A DNA stretch of 13,401 nucleotides from positions 1 to 13,401 of the forward strand of contig CAZKVD010000045.1 in NCBI GenBank assembly GCA_964556145.1, given 5' to 3'. Positions 1 to 6,775 of the stretch are shown in pieces. The notes below the pieces were generated by a model. It ran no database searches and was not told the origin of the DNA. It saw nothing but the letters and a program-made list of their open reading frames with translations. The stretch's first letter is position 1, and every line of letters begins with the position of its first letter. The stretch is from F1-20-MAGs119 sp964556145 (GTDB lineage: Bacteria > Actinomycetota > Acidimicrobiia > Acidimicrobiales > Ilumatobacteraceae). Made by a program: the position numbers and the translations under genes.

Positions 1-1
1 C

Positions 2-1240
2 GAGGGCAAGCAGTTCTCGGTCGGCGGGGTCGTCGTGAAAGAGGGCGATGTCATTTCGATCGACGGCGCAACCGGCGAAGTTGTCGTCGGTGAACTGAAG
101 CTCGAGGCCGCCAAGCCTCCGAAGGAATTCGACATCATCCTGAAGTGGGCCGACCAGATTCGCAAGGGCAAGCTTGCCGTTCGTGCCAACGCCGACACCG
201 GTGAAGATGCAAAGAACGCACGTGAACTTGGCGCTGAAGGAATCGGTCTGTGCCGTACCGAGCACATGTTCCTTGCCCCCGACCGCTTGCCGGTCGTGCG
301 CCGCATGATTCTTGCCGACACGCCCGAGGCCGAAGCCGCTGCGCTCGAAGAGCTCCGCAAGGTGCAGAAGGAAGACTTCGCCGCGATCTTCCGCGAGATG
401 TCGGGCCTGCCCGTCACGGTGCGTCTCCTCGACCCGCCGCTGCACGAGTTCCTGCCGCGCGTGTCCGAGCTCGAAATCAAGAAGGCGACCGTGGGTCTCA
501 GCCACGTCGAGGAAAAGTTGCTCGAGGCCGCCGAAAGCTGGTCCGAGTTCAACCCGATGATCGGTACCCGTGGTGTGCGCCTCGGCGTCATCAAGCCGGG
601 TCTCTACGCGATGCAGGTGCGTGCCCTGCTCGAGGCCGCGGACCAGGTGGCATCCGAGGGCTACAAGCCGATTGCCGAGGTCATGATCCCGCTCACCGTG
701 ACACGTGAAGAACTCGCACTCGCACGTTCGTGGGTCGAAGAGGTGCTGCGCGAAAACGCCACCAAGCCGGCTCCGAAGTCGAAGGGCAAGAAGGTTTCGC
801 GTCCCAAGGTGACCATCGGAACCATGGTCGAAACGCCGCGTGCCGCACTGCGCGCCGACGAACTGGCCGAAGTCTCCGACTTCTTCAGTTTCGGTACCAA
901 CGACCTGACCCAGCTCACCTTCGGCTTCAGCCGCGACGACGTCGAGAGCCGCATGATGCCGGCATACCTCGAGGCCGGATTGCTCAAGCGCAACCCGTTC
1001 GAGACCATCGACCAGTCGGGCGTCGGCGAACTCGTTCAGTTGGCGGCTCAGCGCGGCCGCAAGGTGAAGCGCGACCTGAAGTTGGGTGTCTGCGGTGAAC
1101 ACGGTGGCGACCCCGAGTCGATCGGCCTCTTCTACGCGGCTGGTCTCAACTACGTCAGCTGCTCGCCGTTCCGCGTGCCGATTGCGCGTCTGTCGGCGGC
1201 ACAAGCAGTGCTCGGTGGCCTCACCAGCGAGACCAAGTAG
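2..1240 (+). CDS. ppdK: Pyruvate, phosphate dikinase, C-terminal part (5' end outside window)
   Basis: The reading frame is already open at base 2 and ends at TAG 1238-1240, giving 412 residues, a little under half of a usual PPDK of about 870-890 residues. The enzyme interconverts pyruvate, ATP and phosphate with PEP, AMP and pyrophosphate in the cytoplasm. What is present is the end of the swivelling phosphohistidine domain (its catalytic His lies upstream of the window) and the whole PEP/pyruvate-binding barrel. Diagnostic motifs, counted from the fragment start, are CRTEHMF near 84-90, DPPLHEFLP, FGTNDLTQ at 297-304 and GVCGEHGGDP with the catalytic Cys at about 364. A Lys/Pro-rich stretch (around bases 751-810) just before the GTMVETPRAA motif looks like a small insertion. 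PEP synthase and enzyme I share parts of this architecture, but the HEFLP and GEHGGDP motifs favour PPDK. Confidence 0.97.
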   Translation, partial: EGKQFSVGGVVVKEGDVISIDGATGEVVVGELKLEAAKPPKEFDIILKWADQIRKGKLAVRANADTGEDAKNARELGAEGIGLCRTEHMFLAPDRLPVVRRMILADTPEAEAAALEELRKVQKEDFAAIFREMSGLPVTVRLLDPPLHEFLPRVSELEIKKATVGLSHVEEKLLEAAESWSEFNPMIGTRGVRLGVIKPGLYAMQVRALLEAADQVASEGYKPIAEVMIPLTVTREELALARSWVEEVLRENATKPAPKSKGKKVSRPKVTIGTMVETPRAALRADELAEVSDFFSFGTNDLTQLTFGFSRDDVESRMMPAYLEAGLLKRNPFETIDQSGVGELVQLAAQRGRKVKRDLKLGVCGEHGGDPESIGLFYAAGLNYVSCSPFRVPIARLSAAQAVLGGLTSETK

Positions 1241-1258
1241 TCCGTTATCGCACTTCGT

Positions 1259-2251
1259 GTGATTTCCTCTGCGGACGCCGGTTCCTTCGTCGATCTCGAC
1301 GTTGGGGCCGGCGTCTGGCTTTTCCTCAGCGTCCTCATTGCAGCGCTGTTGTTGGTCGACCTTCTGGTCGTTCACCGCAAGTCCCACGTCATCTCAACGC
1401 GCCGCGCGGTGATCGAATCCCTCGCATGGATCTCGGTGGGTCTCGCGTTCTCGCTCTTCATTCTTGTTGAGTACGGCGGAGGAGCCACGGGGGAGTACCT
1501 CAGTGCCTACCTCATCGAGAAAAGCCTGAGCATCGACAACGTATTCGTGTGGTCGGTGATCCTCACGCACTACCGCGTTCCCGAGCAGTACCAACATCGG
1601 GTGCTCTTCTGGGGAATCTTCGGGGCATTGGCGATGCGGCTTGGTTTCATTGTCGCCGGAGTCGCCGTCATCGAGCGGTTCGAATTCACGATGGTGCTCT
1701 TCGGTGCATTCCTGCTCTGGACAGGGACCAAGCTGTTCAGGGGTGACGACGAGTTCGATCCGGCCGACAGCAAGCCGATGAAGATCTTCCATCGTTACAT
1801 CCCCAGCGTCGATGCGCTCGATGGTCAGAAGCTGATCACCCGGCATCTCGGTCGCCGTGTGGCAACGCCCCTACTGGCGGTCTTGGTGCTCATCGAACTC
1901 ACCGATCTTCTCTTCGCCGTTGATTCGGTGCCCGCAGTGTTGGCAATCAGCCGCGAGCAGTTCATCGCCTTTTCGTCGAACGCCTTCGCGATCCTTGGCT
2001 TGCGGGCGCTGTATTTCGTCCTTGCCGACATTCGGCACCGATTCGAATATCTCGAGCAGGGAATTGCGGCGATCCTTGTGTTTGTCGGTGTGAAGATGTC
2101 GATCTCGCCGTGGTGGCACATGCCGACCTTCGTCTCGCTGGTCGTCATCGCCGTTGTGCTTCTGGTTTCGATTCTCTGGTCGTTGCGCCATACGCGTCAC
2201 CACGGGCAGGCTGCTCCGCAGTGGCCCGACGAATCCCCCCAGCCCGACTGA
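1259..2251 (+). CDS. TerC-family integral membrane protein
   Basis: This 330-residue protein has about eight or nine hydrophobic segments and the two acidic signatures of the TerC/Alx family: EKSLSIDN at residues 87-94 (Asp93) and ELTDLLFAVDSVPA around 213-226 (Asp216, Asp222). Members sit in the cytoplasmic membrane; characterised relatives (Alx, TerC, YkoY types) are tied to manganese export or metal homeostasis and to tellurite resistance. The substrate here cannot be told from sequence. The start is GTG at 1259, only 18 nt after the ppdK stop, with no convincing Shine-Dalgarno, so it may be translated from a ppdK read-through transcript. I saw no yybP-ykoY manganese riboswitch, and there is no room for one in the gap. 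The C-terminus is a short hydrophilic His/Pro-containing tail. Confidence 0.93.
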   Translation: MISSADAGSFVDLDVGAGVWLFLSVLIAALLLVDLLVVHRKSHVISTRRAVIESLAWISVGLAFSLFILVEYGGGATGEYLSAYLIEKSLSIDNVFVWSVILTHYRVPEQYQHRVLFWGIFGALAMRLGFIVAGVAVIERFEFTMVLFGAFLLWTGTKLFRGDDEFDPADSKPMKIFHRYIPSVDALDGQKLITRHLGRRVATPLLAVLVLIELTDLLFAVDSVPAVLAISREQFIAFSSNAFAILGLRALYFVLADIRHRFEYLEQGIAAILVFVGVKMSISPWWHMPTFVSLVVIAVVLLVSILWSLRHTRHHGQAAPQWPDESPQPD

Positions 2252-2255
2252 GGAT

Positions 2256-2363
2256 TCTCGGCGCAGCACGGCTCGCTTTTTGCAACATTTTGCGCCGAGA
2301 TTCGATGTACGCAGACTTCTCGGCGCGTGATCGCGCAGAACGTGCACCGGGGCGCGCCGAGAA
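2256..2363. repeat. Two tandem inverted repeats upstream of dnaG
   Basis: Four copies of the 9-bp core TCTCGGCGC alternate in orientation: 2256-2264 (+), 2292-2300 (-), 2318-2326 (+) and 2354-2362 (-). The first pair forms perfect 10-bp arms (2256-2265 / 2291-2300) and the second perfect 11-bp arms (2317-2327 / 2353-2363). Both pairs have exactly 25 bp between arms and the two units are offset by 62 bp. Sequence between the arms is not conserved. The right-most arm lies in the -35 region of the predicted dnaG promoter. A protein-binding site or a genome-wide intergenic repeat are both possible; there is no U-tract for an intrinsic terminator. Confidence 0.85.
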
Positions 2364-2383
2364 CCCAACGAGTGGGGTGGAAG

Positions 2384-2389
2384 TAAACT
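2384..2389 (+). promoter_or_regulatory. Predicted -10 box of a leaderless dnaG promoter
   Basis: TAAACT ends 7 nt before the dnaG ATG, so transcription would begin at or next to the start codon. No good -35 hexamer is seen (GAACCC at the expected place), which is common in actinobacteria. A GGGG run sits only 2-3 nt from the ATG, too close for a normal Shine-Dalgarno. Confidence 0.55.
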
Positions 2390-2396
2390 CGGGGAC

Positions 2397-4160
2397 ATGG
2401 CAATTGCGGCCGACGACATCGAGGCCCTGCGCCAACGGATCTCCGTCGTTGAAGTCGTCCAGAGTTACGTCGCCCTGCGTCGTGTCGGGCGCAACTGGGT
2501 GGGCCTGTGCCCCTTCCACGCCGAGAAGTCCGGTTCGTTCAACGTCCGCGAGGAGACGGCGCGCTACCGGTGCTTCGGTTGCGGGGCGTCGGGCGACATC
2601 TTCCGGTTCGTGCAAGACATCGAGCACGTTGATTTCGTCGGGGCCGTCGAGGCGCTCGCCGGCAAGTACGGATACCAGCTCACGTATACCTCGGGCACCG
2701 AGTCGAAAGATCGTCAACGCCGCAAGAAGCTCGTCGAAGCGATGGCTGCCGCAGCCGACTGGTACCACGATCGTCTGTTGAACGGATCCGACGCCCGCGC
2801 CGCGCGCGACTACCTGCGCAATCGCGGCCTCTCGGGCGACGTGGCACGCCAGTTCAAATTGGGCTGGGCGCCCGACGACTGGGATGCGCTGTCGAATGCG
2901 CTTGCCAAGGAACACGGCGTCACCCAAGACGTGTTGCGCGACTGCGGACTGGCATTCACGAACAAGCGCGATCGCATGCAGGACGCCTTCCGTGCGCGCA
3001 TCTTGTTTCCGATCCTGTCCGACACCGGGGACGTGCTGGCCTTCGGGGGGCGAATCCTTCCGGGCAGCACCGACCCGGCGAAGTACAAAAACTCACCCGA
3101 AACACCGATTTATTCCAAGTCGCGAACGCTCTACGGGCTGAACTGGGCCAAAGCCGACATCGTGCGTACCGACCAGGTGATCATCTGCGAGGGGTACACC
3201 GACGTGATCGGCTTCCACCGCGCCGGCGTTCCACGTGCGGTGGCGACATGCGGTACCGCCCTCACCGAGGAGCACGTACGCATTCTCAAGCGTTTTGCAA
3301 ACAAGGTTGTACTTGCATTCGACGCCGACGCTGCGGGTCAGGGCGCGGCCGAACGGTTCTACGAATGGGAAGCCAAGTACGAAGTCAGCGTCAGCGTCGC
3401 GCAGTTTCCGAAGGGTAAGGATCCGGGTGAACTTGCCCAATCCGACCCCGAGGCACTGCGGGCTGCGGTCGATGCCACTCAACCGTTCCTCGGTTTTCGT
3501 CTGCAGCGCGTGCTCGATGCGAATCCGGCGCGCACGCCCGAGGAGCGCGCTCGCACCGCCGAGCGTGCGGTCGCAGTGATCAACGAACATCCCGACGTCA
3601 ACGTGCGAAAGATCTACGCGGGCCAGGTCGCCACGCACACCGGTCTGCCCGTCGGTGACGTCGTCCCTCGTGTCGAGCGCCGCGAGCGCAACCCACGCAT
3701 AGAAATTGCCGCCCCTGCCGCTCCGGGCGCACGCGAAAACGCCGAGTTCGCGGCCATTGCAATCCTGTTGCAAAGTTGGGACTCGATTGCACCATGGCTG
3801 GTCGCCGAAATGTTCCCGACCGATGTCATGCGTCGAGCCTTCGTCGCCGTGGCCGAGTCATCGGGTTCAACCGAGGCGGCAATCGAAGCCGCCGACCCCG
3901 AGGCGCGGGAGATTCTCGAGCGTGCGGCTGTGGTCGACATCGATGCCAACGGGCGGGCCGAAGCTTTCAATTTGATTTCGGCTGCGGTGCGGCGTGAACT
4001 TTCCGCCCGACGTGGCATCACCGATCCGAATGTGCTGCTTGGCGACCGTGATGCACGTCTGCACCTGGAAAAGCTCGAGACACCCGACGCCGACTCGGCC
4101 GCGGCGTTCCTGCTCGGATGGTTGCAGTCGACGGCGAGTGCCGACCAAGCTCCGCTGTAA
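2397..4160 (+). CDS. dnaG: DNA primase DnaG
   Basis: The 587-residue protein is close to the usual bacterial primase length. Domains in order: an N-terminal CHC2 zinc finger with Cys38, His41, Cys59 and Cys62 (CPFH...CFGCG); the catalytic core with YGLNWAK; a TOPRIM domain with the acidic residue Glu265 in CEGYTD and Asp309/Asp311 in FDADAAG; and a poorly conserved helical C-terminal region expected to contact the replicative helicase. It makes RNA primers for lagging-strand synthesis. The ATG at 2397 is supported by the usual primase N-terminus (IEALRQRISVVEVV) starting a few residues in and by the -10 box just upstream. It is followed after 48 nt by a sigma factor gene, an arrangement reminiscent of the rpsU-dnaG-rpoD operon but lacking rpsU and with a separate predicted promoter for sigma. 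Confidence 0.98.
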   Translation: MAIAADDIEALRQRISVVEVVQSYVALRRVGRNWVGLCPFHAEKSGSFNVREETARYRCFGCGASGDIFRFVQDIEHVDFVGAVEALAGKYGYQLTYTSGTESKDRQRRKKLVEAMAAAADWYHDRLLNGSDARAARDYLRNRGLSGDVARQFKLGWAPDDWDALSNALAKEHGVTQDVLRDCGLAFTNKRDRMQDAFRARILFPILSDTGDVLAFGGRILPGSTDPAKYKNSPETPIYSKSRTLYGLNWAKADIVRTDQVIICEGYTDVIGFHRAGVPRAVATCGTALTEEHVRILKRFANKVVLAFDADAAGQGAAERFYEWEAKYEVSVSVAQFPKGKDPGELAQSDPEALRAAVDATQPFLGFRLQRVLDANPARTPEERARTAERAVAVINEHPDVNVRKIYAGQVATHTGLPVGDVVPRVERRERNPRIEIAAPAAPGARENAEFAAIAILLQSWDSIAPWLVAEMFPTDVMRRAFVAVAESSGSTEAAIEAADPEAREILERAAVVDIDANGRAEAFNLISAAVRRELSARRGITDPNVLLGDRDARLHLEKLETPDADSAAAFLLGWLQSTASADQAPL

Positions 4161-4181
4161 TACCGCACCGCGCGAACGTTC

Positions 4182-4187
4182 TAGTGT
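4182..4187 (+). promoter_or_regulatory. Predicted -10 box for the sigma factor gene
   Basis: TAGTGT lies 7 nt before an ATG at 4195. A transcript starting there would have a 14-nt leader before the sigma start at 4209, containing the purine-rich GGAGGGGGA ribosome-binding site. No recognisable -35 is seen. The box lies in the 48-nt gap after dnaG. Confidence 0.45.
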
Positions 4188-4194
4188 TGGGTTC

Positions 4195-4218
4195 ATGGAG
4201 GGGGAGACATGGCGGTAG
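4195..4218 (+). CDS. Possible 7-codon leader ORF overlapping the sigma start
   Basis: ATG 4195 to TAG 4216-4218 encodes MEGETWR and overlaps the sigma factor start out of frame. Its ATG would be the first codon of the mRNA if the predicted -10 at 4182-4187 is used, so it could be read as a leaderless mini-ORF. It contains the sigma gene's Shine-Dalgarno. It may equally be an accident of a purine-rich leader; nothing but position supports it. Confidence 0.2.
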   Translation: MEGETWR

Positions 4219-5135
4219 GTGGGCGTGGTCCCGACCCCACGCGGCTGTATCTCAACGAGATCGGCCAGCACGATCTACTCACTGCCGAGGACGAACGCCG
4301 TCTCGGCAAGCTCATCAAGGAAGGCCAGATTGCGGTGCAGCGGCTGGCCGATGGCAACGTGCCCGTTTCCGAAAAGCAGACATTGAAGCGCGCGGCAAAG
4401 GCCGGCGCCGAAGCAAAAGATCAGATGGTCGAAGCCAATCTGCGCCTCGTCGTTTCACTTGCCAAGCGCTACGACGGTCGTGAACTGCAGGTGCAGGACC
4501 TCATCCAAGAGGGGAACATCGGCCTCATGCGCGCGGCCGACAAATACGATTACGAAAAGGGCTTCAAGTTCTCCACGTACGCGACGTGGTGGATCCGTCA
4601 GGCGATGACCCGCGCGATGGCCGACCAAAGCCGAAACATCCGGATCCCGACCCACATGATGGAACTGGTCAACCGGGTCCAGCGCGCCGAGCGCGAACTG
4701 ACCTCGGAACTGAAGGGATTCCCCAGTCCCGAAGAGGTGGCCAAGCGCTGCGACATGAGCGTCGAAAAGGTGCTCGAGCTCGCCAAGTTCGCCCTTCCGA
4801 TCGTCAGCCTCGACACACCACTCGGCGACGACGGTGACGGCGGCGCCTACGGCGACATCATCGCCGACGACAAGGCCGATGCCCCCTCCGACGTCGCGGA
4901 ACTGAACGCGCTGAAGCAGTCGATCATCTCCGAACTGTCGTCCCTGCCCGAGCGCGAGCGCCAGATTCTGAGCATGCGCTTTGGTATCGGCTACTCCCAC
5001 AACCTGACCCTCGACGAGGTGGCGGCCCAGTTCGGCGTCACCCGCGAGCGCATCCGTCAGATCGAGCAAAAGACCCTTGCCCGCTTGCGCCATCCGCACA
5101 ATTCGGCGCGACTCCGGGCACTTTTGGACGGCTGA
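4209..5135 (+). CDS. rpoD: Primary-type RNA polymerase sigma-70 factor
   Basis: The 308-residue protein has region 1.2 at about 8-40 (DPTRLYLNEIG), region 2 at about 72-145 with DLIQEGNIGLMRA and FSTYATWWIRQAMTRAMADQ, region 3 at about 146-225 and region 4 at about 240-300 with the helix-turn-helix LTLDEVAAQFGVTRERIRQIEQ. The near-consensus regions 2.4 and 4.2 point to recognition of ordinary -10/-35 promoters. There is no long acidic region 1.1, so its length is like mycobacterial SigB or a short SigA rather than E. coli RpoD. ATG 4209 is preceded by GGAGGGGGA at 4197-4205. Position next to dnaG argues that this is the housekeeping sigma, but a second primary-like sigma elsewhere cannot be excluded. 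Confidence 0.93.
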   Translation: MAVGGRGPDPTRLYLNEIGQHDLLTAEDERRLGKLIKEGQIAVQRLADGNVPVSEKQTLKRAAKAGAEAKDQMVEANLRLVVSLAKRYDGRELQVQDLIQEGNIGLMRAADKYDYEKGFKFSTYATWWIRQAMTRAMADQSRNIRIPTHMMELVNRVQRAERELTSELKGFPSPEEVAKRCDMSVEKVLELAKFALPIVSLDTPLGDDGDGGAYGDIIADDKADAPSDVAELNALKQSIISELSSLPERERQILSMRFGIGYSHNLTLDEVAAQFGVTRERIRQIEQKTLARLRHPHNSARLRALLDG

Positions 5136-5152
5136 ATTCCCGACCGCGCTGC

Positions 5153-5158
5153 TAGCCT
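5153..5158 (+). promoter_or_regulatory. Possible -10 box for the tRNA pair
   Basis: TAGCCT lies 12 nt before the mature tRNA-Asn 5' end, giving a plausible short precursor leader. A TTGGAC at 5124-5129 resembles a -35 box but the 23-bp spacing is too long, so this call is weak. Confidence 0.3.
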
Positions 5159-5170
5159 GCGCGATGCCCT

Positions 5171-5243
5171 TCGGGGGTAGCTCAGTTGGCAGAGCAACGG
5201 ACTGTTAATCCGTCGGTCGTGGGTTCGAGCCCCACCCCCCGAG
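5171..5243 (+). tRNA. tRNA-Asn (anticodon GUU)
   Basis: A full cloverleaf can be folded. The acceptor stem is TCGGGGG (5171-5177) with CCCCCGA (5236-5242); the D stem is GCTC/GAGC; the anticodon stem is ACGGA/TCCGT around loop CTGTTAA with GTT at 5204-5206; the T arm is GTGGG-TTCGAGC-CCCAC. The discriminator base is G5243, as expected for tRNA-Asn. CCA is not encoded. Confidence 0.97.
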
Positions 5244-5263
5244 CAACGAAGAGTCCCGATCCC

Positions 5264-5336
<73 letters not shown>

Positions 5337-5348
5337 CTGCGCAGAGCG

Positions 5349-6308
5349 TCAGCCAATCCAATTGGCGAGTTCGTGGAACAGCGGAATCCCGATCGCAAGA
5401 TTGAACGGGAACGTCATCCCGAGTGCTGCTCCCAGCGACAAGCCGACATCGGCTTCGGGCAGGCCCACACGCACCGCTGCGGGTGCAGCGATGTAGCTCG
5501 CACTGGCCGTCATGGCGCCGAGCACCGCTGCGCCGCCGATCGACAGTCCGGCAAGTGTGCCGCCGAAGACTCCAACGGTTCCAAAGACGACCGGCATGGC
5601 GATGGCGAACACGACCAGACGGGGCCCCACTGCCTTCAGGGTCCTCAGGCGCTGGGCAGCGAGCGTGCCGAGATCGAGAAGGAAGAGCACGAGCACGCCG
5701 GCGAACAGTTCCTTGAAAAGGGGTTCGACCTTTTCGATGCCCTTTTGGTTGGCAAAGCAACCAATCAACAAACCACCGACCAACAACATGATGCTCTTGC
5801 CCGTCAGCACCTCGTGGACGGCCGAACGCAGGTCTCGTCCGCCAAGAGCGCGGCTGGCGATCACCATTGCGACGACGATGCCGGGGATCTCGAGAAGCGC
5901 GACGAGCGCAGGCAGGTATCCCTCGTCCAACGTTCCGGCTGCTCGCGTGAATGTTTCCGCCGCCGAGAACGTCACTGCCGAGACCGATCCGTAGTGAGCC
6001 GCAATCGATGCGGCATCCGCAACGCTCAGTTTGATGAAGGTACGGGCAACTCGGTACGCGACGATCGGTACGAGCAGTCCGATGATGAGGGTGACGAGAG
6101 TTGGTGCAGCGATGTCGCCGAAAGATGCCTTGCGCAATTCGATGCCGCCCTTCAGGCCGATCGAGAAGAGCAGGTACGTGGAGAGGAGCGAGGTCACTGC
6201 CTCGGGGAAGCGAAGGTCGCTGCGCAGCAACGTGGCGACAAGGCCGAGGGCGAAGGCAAGGACGGCCGGTGAACCGAGGTTCAGGCTGAGAAGTTCCGTG
6301 ATCGACAC
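5349..6308 (-). CDS. sbtA: SbtA-family sodium-dependent bicarbonate transporter
   Basis: The 319-residue protein is almost wholly hydrophobic with about ten membrane segments. It carries family signatures: LLFSIGLKGGIEL at residues 46-58, AHYGSVSAVTF at 104-114 (the conserved Ser pair region of the transport site) and, near the C-terminus, TASASYIAAPAAVR followed by LGMTFPFNLAIGIPL. The family (formerly DUF897) imports bicarbonate with sodium. The GTG start at 6308 is preceded by a pyrimidine-rich CACCTCC instead of a Shine-Dalgarno, but a very good promoter ends 8 nt upstream, so the mRNA is probably leaderless. No sbtB (PII-like partner) gene is next to it in this window. It is convergent with the tRNA genes, with 12 nt between. 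In a non-photosynthetic host the role would be anaplerotic or pH-related supply of bicarbonate; that is inference. Confidence 0.9.
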   Translation of the reverse strand: MSITELLSLNLGSPAVLAFALGLVATLLRSDLRFPEAVTSLLSTYLLFSIGLKGGIELRKASFGDIAAPTLVTLIIGLLVPIVAYRVARTFIKLSVADAASIAAHYGSVSAVTFSAAETFTRAAGTLDEGYLPALVALLEIPGIVVAMVIASRALGGRDLRSAVHEVLTGKSIMLLVGGLLIGCFANQKGIEKVEPLFKELFAGVLVLFLLDLGTLAAQRLRTLKAVGPRLVVFAIAMPVVFGTVGVFGGTLAGLSIGGAAVLGAMTASASYIAAPAAVRVGLPEADVGLSLGAALGMTFPFNLAIGIPLFHELANWIG

Positions 6309-6316
6309 GGAGGTGA

Positions 6317-6345
6317 AATATATGTCTTTTGATACCTGTAATCAA
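6317..6345 (-). promoter_or_regulatory. sbtA promoter (TTGATT-N17-TATATT)
   Basis: On the minus strand, TTGATT (6345-6340) and TATATT (6322-6317) are separated by exactly 17 bp. The -10 box ends 8 nt before the sbtA GTG, so the transcript would start at or within about 2 nt of the start codon. This is the best-matching sigma-70 promoter in the window. Confidence 0.75.
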
Positions 6346-6361
6346 ATACAGGTATCAAAAG
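6326..6361. promoter_or_regulatory. Perfect 15-bp-arm palindrome over the sbtA -35 box, candidate operator
   Basis: Arms CTTTTGATACCTGTA (6326-6340) and TACAGGTATCAAAAG (6347-6361) are perfect inverted copies around a 6-bp centre. The sbtA -35 hexamer occupies the centre and the first base of one arm, so a dimeric protein bound here would cover it. The site begins one base after the PPOX stop codon. It is AT-rich against a GC-rich background. A factor-independent terminator for PPOX is less likely: only 5 of 15 pairs are G-C and no clean U-run follows. Confidence 0.8.
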
Positions 6362-6763
6362 TCATACGTTTTGGAGGCGCTGCTTTTCCACCGCGATCTT
6401 CATGATCACGCGGCCGGTTTCGATCGGAAACGCGTACGGGCTGCCGGTGTAGCGAACTGCGCAAGCGTCGATGTGATCGCGGGCTTCCTGGCCGGCCACT
6501 TCTGCGACGAACCGACCCCGTACCTCGGCGTAGGCGTAGGCATTGTCGTCTTTCCAGATTGCGACGGTCACCATTGGGTTGGCCTTGATCGAGTCGTACT
6601 TGATGCGACCAAGGTCGGTGTTGATGAGGATGTGATCATCGTCGGCATCGACCCACATCACGTGGCTTGCGATGCGGCCGCTCGGCAGCATGAACGAGAG
6701 CGTGCCGAAGTTCTTTCCCCGAGCGAGATCGCGGATGGCGGGGTCGAGTTTCTGGAAGGTCAT
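6362..6763 (-). CDS. PPOX-class F420-dependent oxidoreductase
   Basis: The 133-residue protein matches the small split-barrel FMN/F420-binding family (pyridoxamine-phosphate-oxidase fold, Rv1155-like) in length and pattern: NFGTLSFMLPSGRIASHVMWVD near the N-terminus, INTDLGRIKYDSIKANPMVTVAIW in the middle, then VRGRFVAEVAGQEARDHID and RYTG. The RxKxxxIxxNP element and the RYTG element favour the F420-dependent branch over true PNP oxidases. Such enzymes reduce diverse substrates with F420H2 in the cytoplasm; the substrate is unknown here. ATG 6763 lies 9 nt after the acyl-CoA synthetase stop, so the two are probably co-transcribed, though a TAACGT 6 nt before the ATG could give an additional leaderless start. 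Confidence 0.88.
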   Translation of the reverse strand: MTFQKLDPAIRDLARGKNFGTLSFMLPSGRIASHVMWVDADDDHILINTDLGRIKYDSIKANPMVTVAIWKDDNAYAYAEVRGRFVAEVAGQEARDHIDACAVRYTGSPYAFPIETGRVIMKIAVEKQRLQNV

Positions 6764-6769
6764 GCCCCG

Positions 6770-6775
6770 ACGTTA
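6770..6775 (-). promoter_or_regulatory. Possible internal -10 box before PPOX gene
   Basis: TAACGT on the minus strand overlaps the upstream gene's TAA stop and ends 6 nt before the PPOX ATG. It fits the spacing seen at other genes of the window, but it is a short degenerate match and no -35 is visible. Confidence 0.25.

Noticed and set aside
1241..1258. Manganese riboswitch (yybP-ykoY) before the TerC-family gene
   Set aside because: Only 18 nt separate it from ppdK and the ppdK end shows no such fold.
2145..2927. 260-codon minus-strand frame opposite dnaG and its upstream region
   Set aside because: No recognisable motif, lies across a clear dnaG frame and promoter; treated as chance.
5352..5366. 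GCCAAT-N3-ATTGGC as a bidirectional terminator between the tRNAs and sbtA
   Set aside because: Six-bp arms inside the sbtA 3' coding end with a 3-nt loop and no T-tract; could easily be chance.
6326..6361. Reading the palindrome as an intrinsic terminator of the PPOX gene
   Set aside because: Stem is only one third G-C and is not followed by a clean U-run; overlap with a strong sbtA promoter explains it better. Termination as a side function is not excluded.
6322..6405. Small plus-strand ORF starting MSFDTCNQ with GGAGGTG 6 nt upstream
   Set aside because: Its ribosome-site look is the complement of the CACCTCC before sbtA and its first codons are the palindrome; the rest is antisense to the PPOX gene. 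No promoter seen.
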